From Burkholderiales bacterium (GTDB lineage Bacteria > Pseudomonadota > Gammaproteobacteria > Burkholderiales > Casimicrobiaceae): a DNA stretch of 64,000 nucleotides. How positions within the stretch are numbered: the first letter of the stretch is position 1; each line of letters opens with the position of its first letter. Under the pieces are notes generated by a model that saw only the letters and a list, made by a program, of their open reading frames with translations, was not told where the DNA came from and made no database searches. Location of the stretch: positions 1 to 64,000 of the forward strand of contig JANXNI010000057.1 in assembly GCA_025354165.1 (NCBI GenBank), written 5' to 3'. Position numbers and translations under genes: made by a program. Positions 47,801 to 58,163 of this stretch are shown here, in pieces.

Positions 47801-50093
47801 GAAAGTCACACCGGACAAACCGGAATACCAGACGCGCGAAAAGTCGATGGTTAAAGTCAAGGTGACGCGCACGAATAACAATCGCGCAGGTGATAACGCT
47901 GAGCTGGTCATCTTCGCCATTGACGAAGCGTTGCTCGAACTGCAAGGCAACAACACATGGAAATTGCTCGAAGCCATGATGAAGCGCCGCGACTATGGCA
48001 TCACCACGGCGACCGCGCAAATGCAGGTGATTGGCAAACGCCACTTCGGTCGTAAGGCGCTGCCACCGGGCGGCTCCGGCGGGCGCGGCGCGGGCACGCG
48101 TGAGCTGTTTGACACGTTGATTCTGTGGCAAGGCAGCGTCATGACCGATGCCAACGGCGAAGCCAGCGTTGAGGTGCCGTTGAACGATTCACTCACACGC
48201 TTCCGCATCGTTGCGGTGGCGGATGCATATGGTGAGAGATTCGGCACTGGTGAAGCCAGCATCCGCACCACGCGCGATTTGCAGCTCTTCTCAGGCTTGC
48301 CCGCCGTCACGCGGAATGGCGACGAATACCGCGCCGCGGTCACACTGCGCAACACTACACCTCGCGTCGTCACGGCCGACGTATCAGCCGATCTGAATGG
48401 CACCGCATTGCCCAAACGCGAGCAAAAAATCGCATCGGGCGAAAGCGCCGTCATCACATGGGACGTTAAAGCGCCGGCCGACGGCAAGGAAGCCGTCTGG
48501 AATTTCGCGGCTACTGAAAAAGGCAAAGATCGCGGCGACGCGCTGCGCATCAAGCAAGCGCTACAAACACCGCTGCCGGAGCGCACCGTGGCCGACACCA
48601 GCGCCGAAATCAAAGGCAAAACTGCGCTTACATTGAAACCGGATTCGCCCACAAGCAAGGGGGATTTAACGGTGTCGCTGGCGCGCACGTATGGCGCGGA
48701 CACCAGCGGCATACGTGCCTATTTCGCGCGCTATCCGTTCGCCTGCCTTGAGCAGCGCATGACGCGCACGATGGGTACTAAAGATGATGCGCTGTGGGAT
48801 GTGATCGCGGGCTCGTTGCTGAACTATTTGGCAGCTTCTGGTCTCGCTAACTATTACCCCGGCGACACGAACGAAGGCAATCCTGTGCTCACGGCGTTTG
48901 TGCTCGCAGGTGCGCATGAAGCCAAGTGGGTAATTCCCGATGAGGCGAAAGCGCGCATGTTGTCCGGGCTTGAACGCTATGTTGCGGGCGAGTTGAAGAC
49001 GCAGCGCTCATGGCTGCCGAATGACAGCTATTACCTGCTTTCAGAAAAACTGATCGCGCTCGAAGCGCTGTCCCGCTATGACCGTGCATCGAAGCGTTTG
49101 CTCGACACCATTCGTGTTGATCCGGTGAAGCTCACTGCGGCATCGCTCGCCGACTGGCTGGATATTTTGAATCGCGCGAAAGACATCCCGAACCGCGACG
49201 CGCAACGCGCCGCCGCGATCAGGGAACTGCGCGACAACATCAAGGTCGCCGCGAACGTTGCGTCCATCACACGTAGCGACGACCGCTGGTATTTCATGCG
49301 CAGCGATGATTACACGATGGCGCGCATGTTCCGTCTGAGCCTTGATACGCGCGAACTCGCTGAGTTCAAATTGCCGCTGCTCAAAGGTCTCAACAACCGC
49401 ATGCAACGCGGCGGCTATTTCTACAGTACGCAGGCCAATCTGTGGGCCGCTTTCGCGCTGGAGCGCCACAATAAGCAGGCGTCCGCCGATGGCCGCACGC
49501 GTGTCACCTACAACAATGAAACCAAAGAAGTTGTATGGGATAGCAACACGACCGAAGGCGAACTGACCTTCCCGTGGAGCAGCAACGCGACCGGCGTGGC
49601 GGTGGAGCATCTTGGCAAAGGCGAGCCGTGGGCGCGTGCGCAATTGCGCGCTCCCGTGCCGCTCGCAGGCAAGGTCGACAACGGCATCAACGTGTCGAAG
49701 GTTTTCAAAGCCGTGCAACAGAAGCGCGCCGGCCATTACAGCGTGGGCGACATCATTCAGGTCACCGTCACCGCTGATAACAAGGCAGGCATCGGCTGGT
49801 TAGCTGTGGATGACCCAGTGCCAGCGGGCAGCACGGTATTGGGTGGCCTCGCGAAGCTCGGCACCACCGCCGAAATGCCGCAAACCTGGAGCGGTTATCG
49901 CTACATCGAGCGCACATTTACCAATGTTCGTTCGTCGTTTGAATGGGCACCGAAAGGTCAGCACAGTTTCACCTATCAACTGCGCCTGACGACGCCGGGC
50001 AAGTTCTCAATGCCGCCCACGCATGCCGAAGCGATGTACTCGCCGGAGGTGAACGGGCAGCTGGGTAATACGGTGTTTGAGATTGAGCCTTGA
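44858..50093 (+). pseudogene. yfhM: Bacterial alpha-2-macroglobulin (YfhM-like), frameshifted
   Basis: A periplasmic protease-trapping protein, split by a frameshift. Frame one runs from ATG 44858 (Sec signal ending SSQA, not a lipobox) to 45649. The second frame carries the remainder to 50093. The switch is around 45425-45445: the first frame reads KLYPPIAGDSDS, and the homologous continuation TVKATFTKLPAETRFTLVVPPN is one base offset. No slippery homopolymer is visible. The second part has macroglobulin and bait-like domains and the thioester motif CLEQ (Cys codon 48744-48746). Joined, it would be about 1745 residues, normal for the family. It is paired with pbpC, as in many proteobacteria, to guard the envelope. 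A sequencing error cannot be excluded. Confidence 0.88.
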
Positions 50094-52429
50094 TTAGTCA
50101 GATTCATTTCGTAGGACGGGCATTGCCCGCCGGTGTTCACGAGGTGGGCAATGCCCGCCCTACGCAGGCTCAAAGGACGCATGGCTGGCTCGTGCTTGTC
50201 GTCGCTATGTTGTTGTCGACACAAACACTGGCGGTGCCAACGTACGAATCCCTGCGCGCCAACTACACCCCGAGCGAACGCGTCGTCCTTGACCGCAACG
50301 GCGCGCCCATTCAGCACATCCGCACCGACGATAAAGTGCGTCGCGCCACGTGGACGCCGTTCGATCAAATTTCACCCGCGCTCATTGATGCGGTGCTCGC
50401 GTCGGAAGACAAACGTTTCTTCGAACACAGTGGCGTAGATCTGCGTGCTGCCGCGTCGGCGGCTATCAACAATCTGCGCGGCGGCACCACGTTGCGCGGC
50501 GCGAGCAGCATCTCGATGCAGGTCGCGGCGATGCTGGACAAGTCGCTGACGCGTGCAAGCGATGGCCGCACCGTGCAGCAGAAGATCGATCAGGCGCAAG
50601 CCGCGTGGGAGCTTGAGCGCACCTGGTCGAAGCAGCAGATTCTTGAAACCTATCTCAACACGTTGTTTTTTCGTGGCGAGATTCAGGGCATTGGCGCAGC
50701 GGCTGAATTCTTGTTTGGTAAATCGCCGCATGGCCTGAACGCCACAGAATCTGCTTTACTTGCCGCGCTGATTCGCGGCCCGCAGGCGTCGCGCGCCGTC
50801 GTGGAGCGCCGCGCTTGCGAAGTGCTCAAAGGTCTCGATGCGAAAGGCGACTGCGCAACGCTCGCGTATTCGATTGATCGCTGGAGCAGCACGTCCAGCC
50901 TTCGCTCCGAAGCAGAATCTATCGCGCCGCACGTCGCAAAATATCTCCCCTCGTTCGCGGTGAGCCCGTCGAACCACAGCGCTTCGACAAACTCCCAGCG
51001 AACCGAAACCACAACGCTCGATCGCGAGCTGCAACTAGCCGCACGCGACGCCATCGCCAAGCATTTGCCGCAAATCAGTGGCCGCAACGCACATGATGCG
51101 GCGGTCATTGTCATCGACAACGCCACAGGCGAAGTGCTCGCCTATGTCGGCTCCTCGGGCCGACTGTCCGAAGCGGGCGAGGTCGACGCGGCGCGCGCGC
51201 CAAGGCAGGCAGGCTCCACGTTGAAGCCCTTCATCTACGGTCTCGGCATCGAGAAAAATCTGTTCACCGCAGCGACATTGCTCGACGATGCGCCGTTCTC
51301 TGTCGATGTCGGCGGCGGCGCGTACACGCCGCAGAACTACGCGCATGAATACGTCGGCCCAGTCACCGTGCGCACAGCGCTGGCGTCCTCGCTCAACGTC
51401 CCCGCCATCCGCGCGCTCACACTCGTCGGCGTCGCGCCCGCGCATGCGCTGCTGCGGCGCGCGGGCCTGACGACACTCGTTGACGATCCCGAGCATTACG
51501 GTTTTTCGCTCGCGCTCGGCAGCGCCGATGTGTCTTTGCTTGAGCTTACGAACGCGTATCGTGCGATTGCCAATGGCGGTGTGGCGAGCAGAGTCTCATT
51601 TACGCCGTGCAACGGAGGTTCTTGTAGGAGCGGCTTGCCGCGACCCACCGTGCCAGTAAAGCAAAGTGGGTCGCGGCAAGCCGCTCCTACAGCGGCTGCG
51701 CAGCGCCTCTTCTCCGAGCCCACCGCCTGGCTGATCGCCGACATGCTCGCGGATCGCGGCGCGCGCTACGTCACATTCGGCTTTGATAATCCGCTCGCGC
51801 TGTCGCACTGGGCCGCCGTGAAAACCGGCACCAGCAAAGACATGCGCGACAACTGGACCCTCGGCTTCAACACCCGCGTCACCGTCGGCGTGTGGGTCGG
51901 CAACGCCAGTGGTGCGTCGATGCACAGCGTTACCGGCATCACCGGTGCCGGGCCGATTTGGGCCGATGTGATGGAGGCTGCGGCCGCGCGTTACGGCGTG
52001 AGCCGCCCAGCCGCCGCGCCGGGCGCGCTGGTCAAGCGCCGGGTAATTTTTTCGGATGGGTTAGAGGCCTCGCGCGACGAGTGGTTTGTGCGCGGCACCG
52101 AGCCCAACGTCAACGCACAAATGCAGGTTGCAGCGAGAGAAGCCAGCGGCTCCGGCGCGCGCATCCTCTCACCCACCGACGGCACCATCATCGCGCTCGA
52201 CCCGGACATTCCGACTAAAAATCAGCGCGTCGCGCTGAAGAGCGGCGACGTTGCGCAGGCGGCGTGTTGGGAGGTGAACGGCGAATCGCTCGGCTGCTCC
52301 GAAGGCAACGGATTCTGGTCGCCGAGCGCGGGAAATTTCACGATTCGACTGCTGGATAAAGTGGGTGAAGAGCGGGATCGGGTGACCGTGACTGTTCGCG
52401 GGGGATTGAAAGTGGCGGAAGTTAGGTGA
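50090..52429 (+). CDS. pbpC: Penicillin-binding protein 1C
   Basis: A bifunctional inner-membrane peptidoglycan synthase of up to 779 residues. The N-terminal anchor is WLVLVVAMLLSTQTLA. The transglycosylase domain has LASEDKRFFEHSGVDLRAAA and GASSISMQVA. The transpeptidase domain has SxxK in AGSTLKPF, SxN in ASSLNVPA and KTG in AVKTGTSKD. A PBP1C C-terminal domain (ILSPTDGTIIALDPDIP) ends it. The furthest start, TTG 50090, overlaps the upstream stop and translates a palindromic repeat as a cytoplasmic tail; GTG 50192 is the alternative. A second repeat adds about 23 residues in the transpeptidase domain. All catalytic motifs survive. Confidence 0.92.
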   Translation: MISQIHFVGRALPAGVHEVGNARPTQAQRTHGWLVLVVAMLLSTQTLAVPTYESLRANYTPSERVVLDRNGAPIQHIRTDDKVRRATWTPFDQISPALIDAVLASEDKRFFEHSGVDLRAAASAAINNLRGGTTLRGASSISMQVAAMLDKSLTRASDGRTVQQKIDQAQAAWELERTWSKQQILETYLNTLFFRGEIQGIGAAAEFLFGKSPHGLNATESALLAALIRGPQASRAVVERRACEVLKGLDAKGDCATLAYSIDRWSSTSSLRSEAESIAPHVAKYLPSFAVSPSNHSASTNSQRTETTTLDRELQLAARDAIAKHLPQISGRNAHDAAVIVIDNATGEVLAYVGSSGRLSEAGEVDAARAPRQAGSTLKPFIYGLGIEKNLFTAATLLDDAPFSVDVGGGAYTPQNYAHEYVGPVTVRTALASSLNVPAIRALTLVGVAPAHALLRRAGLTTLVDDPEHYGFSLALGSADVSLLELTNAYRAIANGGVASRVSFTPCNGGSCRSGLPRPTVPVKQSGSRQAAPTAAAQRLFSEPTAWLIADMLADRGARYVTFGFDNPLALSHWAAVKTGTSKDMRDNWTLGFNTRVTVGVWVGNASGASMHSVTGITGAGPIWADVMEAAAARYGVSRPAAAPGALVKRRVIFSDGLEASRDEWFVRGTEPNVNAQMQVAAREASGSGARILSPTDGTIIALDPDIPTKNQRVALKSGDVAQAACWEVNGESLGCSEGNGFWSPSAGNFTIRLLDKVGEERDRVTVTVRGGLKVAEVR
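50110..50164. repeat. Palindromic repeat at the pbpC 5' end
   Basis: Arms 50110-50131 and 50143-50164 (GTAGGACGGGCATTGCCCGCC type) are inverted copies with two mismatches around 11 bases. It is a variant of the GTAGGAGCGG-type family. It lies between the stop of yfhM and the first hydrophobic codons of pbpC, possibly within the coding region. Confidence 0.85.
51624..51690. repeat. GTAGGAGCGG-type palindromic repeat inserted in frame in pbpC
   Basis: Perfect 24-base arms at 51624-51647 and 51667-51690 surround 19 bases. The reading frame stays open through both arms (CRSGLPRPTVPVKQSGSRQA). It lies between the residues VASRVSFTPCNGG and the conserved FSEPTAWLIADML of the transpeptidase domain. 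Confidence 0.93.
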
Positions 52430-52466
52430 CGGGTTCGAAGGGTTTGTACGGACAGAATTGAGGTAT

Positions 52467-52582
52467 CAGCTTTTTGATGAAAGCACTATTACATAGGGGC
52501 TGTACGCGCATTTAGACTTAACTCGATAAATAGCGTTTTACGAATCTAGCCCCGGTGAAGAATGGGTTTCATAGAAAAGCTG
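52467..52582. repeat. 116-bp palindromic intergenic element, copy 6
   Basis: The ends are CAGCTTTTTGATGAAA and GTTTCATAGAAAAGCTG. TAGGGGCTG is at offset 29-37, ACTCGATA is at the centre, and TCTAGCCCCG is near offset 79. It lies 38 bases after the pbpC stop. Confidence 0.88.
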
Positions 52583-52636
52583 ATTGCTATGTTCAGACGC
52601 AAAATGTCCCACTGCAATCAAGTTATCGAACCACAG

Positions 52637-52737
52637 CAACGCCGCCATTCTCGGCGCAGCCGGGAATCCAGTTCGTAAACCACGCGAAGCGCAAATCAGT
52701 CCCCTCTCCCCTTGCGGGAGAGGGTTAGGGTGACGGG
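52637..52737. repeat. Outer left repeat of nested inverted pair (R2)
   Basis: Contains CATTCTCGGCGCAGCCGGGA, then ATCCAG, GCGAAGCGCAAATCAGTCC and a CCCTCACCC-type palindrome. The same three blocks occur in reverse complement and mirrored order at 54321-54426, on the other side of the orphan gene. The 89 bases before the inner repeat include the hairpin TTTTGGCATTGCCCAAAA (52796-52813). Confidence 0.88.
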
Positions 52738-52826
52738 TTTGGTGGAGTGAGGTGGTTCGTATGCCACAGCCTCATTTCGCCTGAAGGCGAGTCACTTTTG
52801 GCATTGCCCAAAAGTGACCAAAAGGG

Positions 52827-52980
52827 TAGCCCCTACTGCCCGCCTGATCCTCCAGTGCTCGCGTTGTGCGGGACGCGTCGAACGGCAAACGAATGCTTCG
52901 CTATCGCTACGCAGAGTGTGTGCTAGAGGCCGCTTCTACGACCGCACAACACTGCGCGCTTCGGGGCGGGCAGAAGGGGC
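52827..52980. repeat. Inner left repeat of nested inverted pair (R1, 154 bp)
   Basis: Runs from TAGCCCCTACTGCCCGCCTG to the residues GCAGAAGGGGC. Its reverse complement recurs at 53995-54147 with roughly 90% identity by eye. The block encodes spurious ORFs on the plus strand (CAGRVERQTNASLSLRRV type), which should not be annotated as genes. Confidence 0.92.
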
Positions 52981-52987
52981 AATCCGC

Positions 52988-53899
52988 TCAGTTGACGGGT
53001 AGCTTCCTTAGGTATTCTTTAAAGAGATGCTTGTCATCATCTCGACGTATGAATACTTCGAGCGGCTTAAGATTTGACTGCGTTAGGAGCCTGCGCGCAA
53101 TATTGACAATTTCTTCAACGCGATCCAGATTCCGATCCAATGCGGATGTCCACTTCACCCACTTTCGAAGCTCGTCAAAGGACATCAAGTCGACATCTTC
53201 AGTTTCAAATTTACTTAGAGGCTCTTCCAGTTCCTTAACGAGCAGGACATGCAAGTCGTTCTCAGGAAACAACGCGTCCAAACCATCTAAGTTAGCTACG
53301 GGTTCCTCGATGTAGTGTGGCCGAGGTAACGTCGTGTCGTTGAACGCCTCAAGGCGCTGCACTTCATCCTCAGTGGCTTGTCGACTAATCGTAATGGCAG
53401 AGATCCTTGTTTTGATCATCCTCAAAATATTCGTTACGACTGGTTCGGGACATCCTGAAGATAGTACGCGCAACGGTCGCATAAGAGCTTGAATTCGCTT
53501 TGCGCCTAGTTCCCCCTCACGGCTCGAAGAGATTCGGGCTCGAATCTCTTCGAGTCGAAAGGAAAACGTTACAAGTAATTCACGATTGTTCTTCTCGGAA
53601 ATGTCGCGATCCAATTTTCGGGACAATGTCTCAAAGTCAACGCCGAAATACTTTTTGCCACAGTCGCGCCCTATGTTGGTTTCCAGACCATCGGTGGTGA
53701 GTACCAAATAACCTTTTCCATGCGGCGTATGACACTCCGACAATCCGCAGTTGACGGTATCTCTGAACATGTAGCGGCCAAGAATAGCTTTGAGCGAATG
53801 CGCCTGCGCATTTAGGTTGTTAACGAAACCCGGACGGCTAACAACGTCATCCCACGTTTCGATATTAACGAGACCTTTGTCAGAATTTATTGTGATCAT
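52988..53899 (-). CDS. Orphan accessory protein with Cys/His putative zinc site
   Basis: I do not recognise the family. Start ATG 53899 gives 303 residues; TTG 53908 is the only earlier choice. Residues C51, C56, H57, H60 and C80 lie in CGLSECHTPHGKGYLVLTTD and NIGRDCGKKYFG, a spacing that could bind zinc, preceded by a short helical region. The rest is helical and charged (about 90-200 and 230-303), with acidic clusters, and has no signal peptide or membrane span. Base composition looks clearly more AT-rich than neighbouring genes. It is the only gene between the mirrored repeats 52637-52980 and 53995-54426, between core genes pbpC and ftsY. Horizontal acquisition is likely; a defence or nucleic-acid role is only a guess. 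Confidence 0.75.
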   Translation of the reverse strand: MITINSDKGLVNIETWDDVVSRPGFVNNLNAQAHSLKAILGRYMFRDTVNCGLSECHTPHGKGYLVLTTDGLETNIGRDCGKKYFGVDFETLSRKLDRDISEKNNRELLVTFSFRLEEIRARISSSREGELGAKRIQALMRPLRVLSSGCPEPVVTNILRMIKTRISAITISRQATEDEVQRLEAFNDTTLPRPHYIEEPVANLDGLDALFPENDLHVLLVKELEEPLSKFETEDVDLMSFDELRKWVKWTSALDRNLDRVEEIVNIARRLLTQSNLKPLEVFIRRDDDKHLFKEYLRKLPVN

Positions 53900-53994
53900 G
53901 TGTCGCAACTACCATGCAAGACGTCGAAGCCTGATTGTATAGAGCGGCTGTTTTTACATACAGCCTACTATCTCCGCGCGAAGTCCGAGTTAAC

Positions 53995-54147
53995 GCCCCT
54001 TTTGCCCGCCCCGAAGCGCGCAGTGTTGTGCGGTCGTAGATGCGTCGTCGGCACACACTCTGCGTAGCGATAGCGAAGCTTTCGTGTGCCGTTCGACGCG
54101 TCCCGCACAACGCGAGCACTGGAGGATCAGGCGGGCAGTAGGGGCTA
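53995..54147. repeat. Inner right repeat of nested inverted pair (R1)
   Basis: Reverse complement of 52827-52980 with scattered substitutions. It begins 96 bases ahead of the orphan gene's start codon, so it lies in the upstream region of that gene. A hairpin TTTCTGGCAATGCCAGAAA (54162-54180) follows, mirroring the hairpin outside the left copy with a different stem sequence. Confidence 0.92.
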
Positions 54148-54320
54148 GCCTCTTTGCCTACTTTCTGGGCAATGCCAGAAAGTAGGTCGCCCCGCGCGGC
54201 GACAGAGCGCGTTGGTGGTGTGTGAATCCACGTTTGTTCTTCTATTCGTGTTCATGGTTCGACGGGCTCACCACGAACGGCGAATTGGTTCTTCAATCCA
54301 TGCTGCAATCGGACGCAACC

Positions 54321-54426
54321 GACCCCTCACCCTAACCCTCTCCCGCAAGGGGCGAGGGGACTGATTTGCGCTTCGCGGGGACTACGCGCTGGATTCCCGG
54401 CTGCGCCGAGAATGACGGCGTTGTTG
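54321..54426. repeat. Outer right repeat of nested inverted pair (R2)
   Basis: Mirror copy of 52637-52737: a CCCTCACCC-type palindrome, CTGATTTGCGCTTCGCG, then CTGGATTCCCGGCTGCGCCG and AGAATGACGGCG. About 173 bases of unshared sequence (54148-54320) separate it from the inner repeat, against 89 on the left. The remaining 55 bases to the ftsY stop are GGTGG/GTGGC-rich and featureless. Confidence 0.88.
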
Positions 54427-54481
54427 GCGGTGATGGTGGACGTGGCTGTGGTGGTCGCGGTGGCACGGGCGAGGCGAACCC

Positions 54482-55525
54482 CTAAACCAGCGCCTCTGCA
54501 AACTCCCTCGCCACAAACGGCCTCAGATCATCAATCCCTTCTCCCACCCCAATAAACCTGAGCGCAATCGGCCGCTCTTTGGCGATGGCGCAGATGACGC
54601 CGCCTTTCGCGCTGCCATCAAGTTTGGTCATCACAAGCCCGGTCAAACCCAACGCATCATCAAACGCCTTCACCTGCGCGATGGCGTTTTGGCCGGTGGT
54701 GCCGTCTAGCACTAGCAGCACTTCGTGCGGCGCGCCCGCCATCGCTTTACCAATCACGCGTTTGGCTTTTTTCAGTTCTTCCATGAGGTTCAGTTGCGTG
54801 GGCAGGCGGCCTGCGGTGTCGCACATCACGACGTCCGTTCCGCGCGCTTTGCCGGCGGCTACGGCGTCGAACATGACGGCTGCAGGATCGCCGCCGGCTT
54901 GCTGAATGACCGTGACGTTGTTACGTTCGCCCCAGATCGCTAGCTGCTCGCGGGCGGCGGCGCGGAAGGTGTCGCCTGCTGCCAGCAATACGCTCGCGCC
55001 CTGACCCTGCAGGTACTTCGCGAGCTTGCCGATGCTGGTGGTTTTGCCTGCGCCGTTGACGCCTGCGATCATGATCACGAAGGGCGCTTCTTTGGCGACT
55101 GCGAAGGGCTGCTCAAGCGGTTTCAACAAATCAGTGAGTGCGTCGACGAGCATCGCGCGCGGATCGCCCGCACCGCCCGCCGCCTTCCAGCGTTTGCGCA
55201 GGTCATCAAGCAGGTGTTGCGTGGCGGGCATGCCGCAATCAGCCATGAGCAACTGCGCTTCCAGTTGTTCGAGTGTCTCTTCATCGAGTTTGCCCGCGAA
55301 CAGGACATTGAGCCCGAGCTTGTTGCGCGTCGCCGTCAGGCCGGTTTTAAGTTTGTCGAGCCAGCCTTTTTTTTCTTCGACAACAGTGACGAGGACAGCA
55401 ACGGGGACGGTCTCCGCAGGTAATTTTGCGGGAACGTCGGAGGTCGAAAGGGTTTCGGCTATCGCGGGTGACTCAACCGGTTCTGCGACGGTCGGTTGAG
55501 TTTTTTTCTTGAACAAGCCCCACAT
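54482..55525 (-). CDS. ftsY: Signal recognition particle receptor FtsY
   Basis: A 347-residue GTPase docking SRP-ribosome complexes at the membrane. The N-terminal MWGLFKKK is a membrane-targeting helix, followed by a short acidic A region (to about residue 55), the helical N domain, then the G domain: G1 [29 protein letters not shown]3 [18 protein letters not shown]4 [10 protein letters not shown] and [12 protein letters not shown]. It is divergent from rsmD, an arrangement related to the usual ftsY-rsmD neighbourhood. Confidence 0.97.
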   Translation of the reverse strand: MWGLFKKKTQPTVAEPVESPAIAETLSTSDVPAKLPAETVPVAVLVTVVEEKKGWLDKLKTGLTATRNKLGLNVLFAGKLDEETLEQLEAQLLMADCGMPATQHLLDDLRKRWKAAGGAGDPRAMLVDALTDLLKPLEQPFAVAKEAPFVIMIAGVNGAGKTTSIGKLAKYLQGQGASVLLAAGDTFRAAAREQLAIWGERNNVTVIQQAGGDPAAVMFDAVAAGKARGTDVVMCDTAGRLPTQLNLMEELKKAKRVIGKAMAGAPHEVLLVLDGTTGQNAIAQVKAFDDALGLTGLVMTKLDGSAKGGVICAIAKERPIALRFIGVGEGIDDLRPFVAREFAEALV

Positions 55526-55606
55526 GGAGCGCTTTCTTACGGGATTCGAGACAATTGCATTTTAGGCGGCAGTGCTCACGGCGAGCGTTGCTCTTTATCT
55601 ACGATA

Positions 55607-55645
55607 CCCCTCACCCTAACCCTCTCCCGCAAGGGGAGAGGGGAC
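55607..55645. repeat. CCCTCACCC-type palindromic repeat in front of rsmD
   Basis: A full copy ending GGGGAGAGGGGAC seven bases ahead of the rsmD ATG. Its purine-rich right arm is the only Shine-Dalgarno-like sequence available for rsmD. Confidence 0.85.
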
Positions 55646-55652
55646 TTTCGGC

Positions 55653-56764
<1,112 letters not shown>

Positions 56765-56818
56765 TCGTTGCAGGCGCGGCTAAAGCCGCACAGACGCGAT
56801 CAACGCCGCTGCACCTAA

Positions 56819-57492
<674 letters not shown>

Positions 57493-57496
57493 GCAT

Positions 57497-57612
57497 CAGC
57501 TTTTCGCTGATAGCTTCAGTGCATAAGGGCTAACGCCTGAAAACGTAGCTAGTCGATTTTTAGGTTTTTGTGTGATTGGTCCCAATGCAGCATGGGCTGT
57601 AGCCAAAAGCCG
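57497..57612. repeat. 116-bp palindromic intergenic element, copy 7
   Basis: The ends are CAGCTTTTCGCTGATA and TAGCCAAAAGCCG. ATAAGGGCTAACG is at offset 27-39, CTAGTCGATT is central, and TGGTCCCAATGCAGCATGGG is at 81-100. It lies in the 151-base gap between the HbpS-like and MAPEG genes. Confidence 0.88.
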
Positions 57613-57643
57613 TTAACTGAAAACACTCAAAGAAAGTCACACA

Positions 57644-58045
57644 ATGACCATCGCGCTGTTCTGCATTTTATTAGCCACCCTCATGCCAATCGTCTGCGCG
57701 GGCCTTGCCAAGGGACGTGACATGGCCGTTTCGCATAAGGACGGCGGCTACGACAATCGTAGTCCGCGCGACTGGGTCGCGAAGCAGGAGGGCTTCAAAA
57801 AGTGGGCACAGGCCGCGCAGGAGAACTGCTGGGAAGCGCTGCCGTTTTTCGCCGCAGCGGTGATCGTGAGCCACATGCTGGGCGTGATCGGCTGGTTGCC
57901 CAATGCGCTCGCGGTGGCGTTCATCGTGCTTCGCGTGATCTATGTCTGGCTTTATGTCACTGCAAAACAGCGTGCACGATCACTGGTATGGAGCGCCGCA
58001 TTTTTTGTGAATATTGCAATTTTTCTGCTGCCGCTATTTAAGTAA
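57644..58045 (+). CDS. MAPEG-family membrane protein
   Basis: A 133-residue integral membrane protein with four hydrophobic helices (residues of about 1-20, 62-83, 86-106 and 115-132). The family motif region AQENCWEALPFFAAAVIVSH holds the typical E-N-x-x-E-x-L-P-x-F pattern, and LRVIYVWLYV follows. Bacterial MAPEG proteins are distant relatives of microsomal glutathione transferases; their substrates are mostly unknown. It stands alone, with a palindromic repeat downstream acting as a plausible terminator. Confidence 0.88.
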   Translation: MTIALFCILLATLMPIVCAGLAKGRDMAVSHKDGGYDNRSPRDWVAKQEGFKKWAQAAQENCWEALPFFAAAVIVSHMLGVIGWLPNALAVAFIVLRVIYVWLYVTAKQRARSLVWSAAFFVNIAIFLLPLFK

Positions 58046-58070
58046 GGTGCGCTGAATCTGACGATGTATT

Positions 58071-58132
58071 GTGGGAGCGGTTCAACCGCGATTGCCCTCG
58101 CGACGATCTATGGCGGTCGAACCGCTCCCCCA
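58071..58132. repeat. GTGGGAGCGG-type palindromic repeat between convergent genes
   Basis: GTGGGAGCGGTTCAACCGC (58071-58089) faces GCGGTCGAACCGCTCCCCCAC (58112-58132). It is a variant of the GTAGGAGCGG family with the TTC/GAA core. Placed between convergent MAPEG and PDO-rhodanese genes, it is likely a transcript-end structure. Confidence 0.85.
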
Positions 58133-58163
58133 CGCTAGACAGCACTCCGAAATCACTGCACGC

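Noticed and set aside
52814-53002. Plus-strand ORF with CAGRVERQTNASLSLRRV-like residues
   Set aside because: It is encoded by the inner repeat. The same peptide type appears from the mirrored copy at 53880-54119, so it follows the repeat, not a gene.
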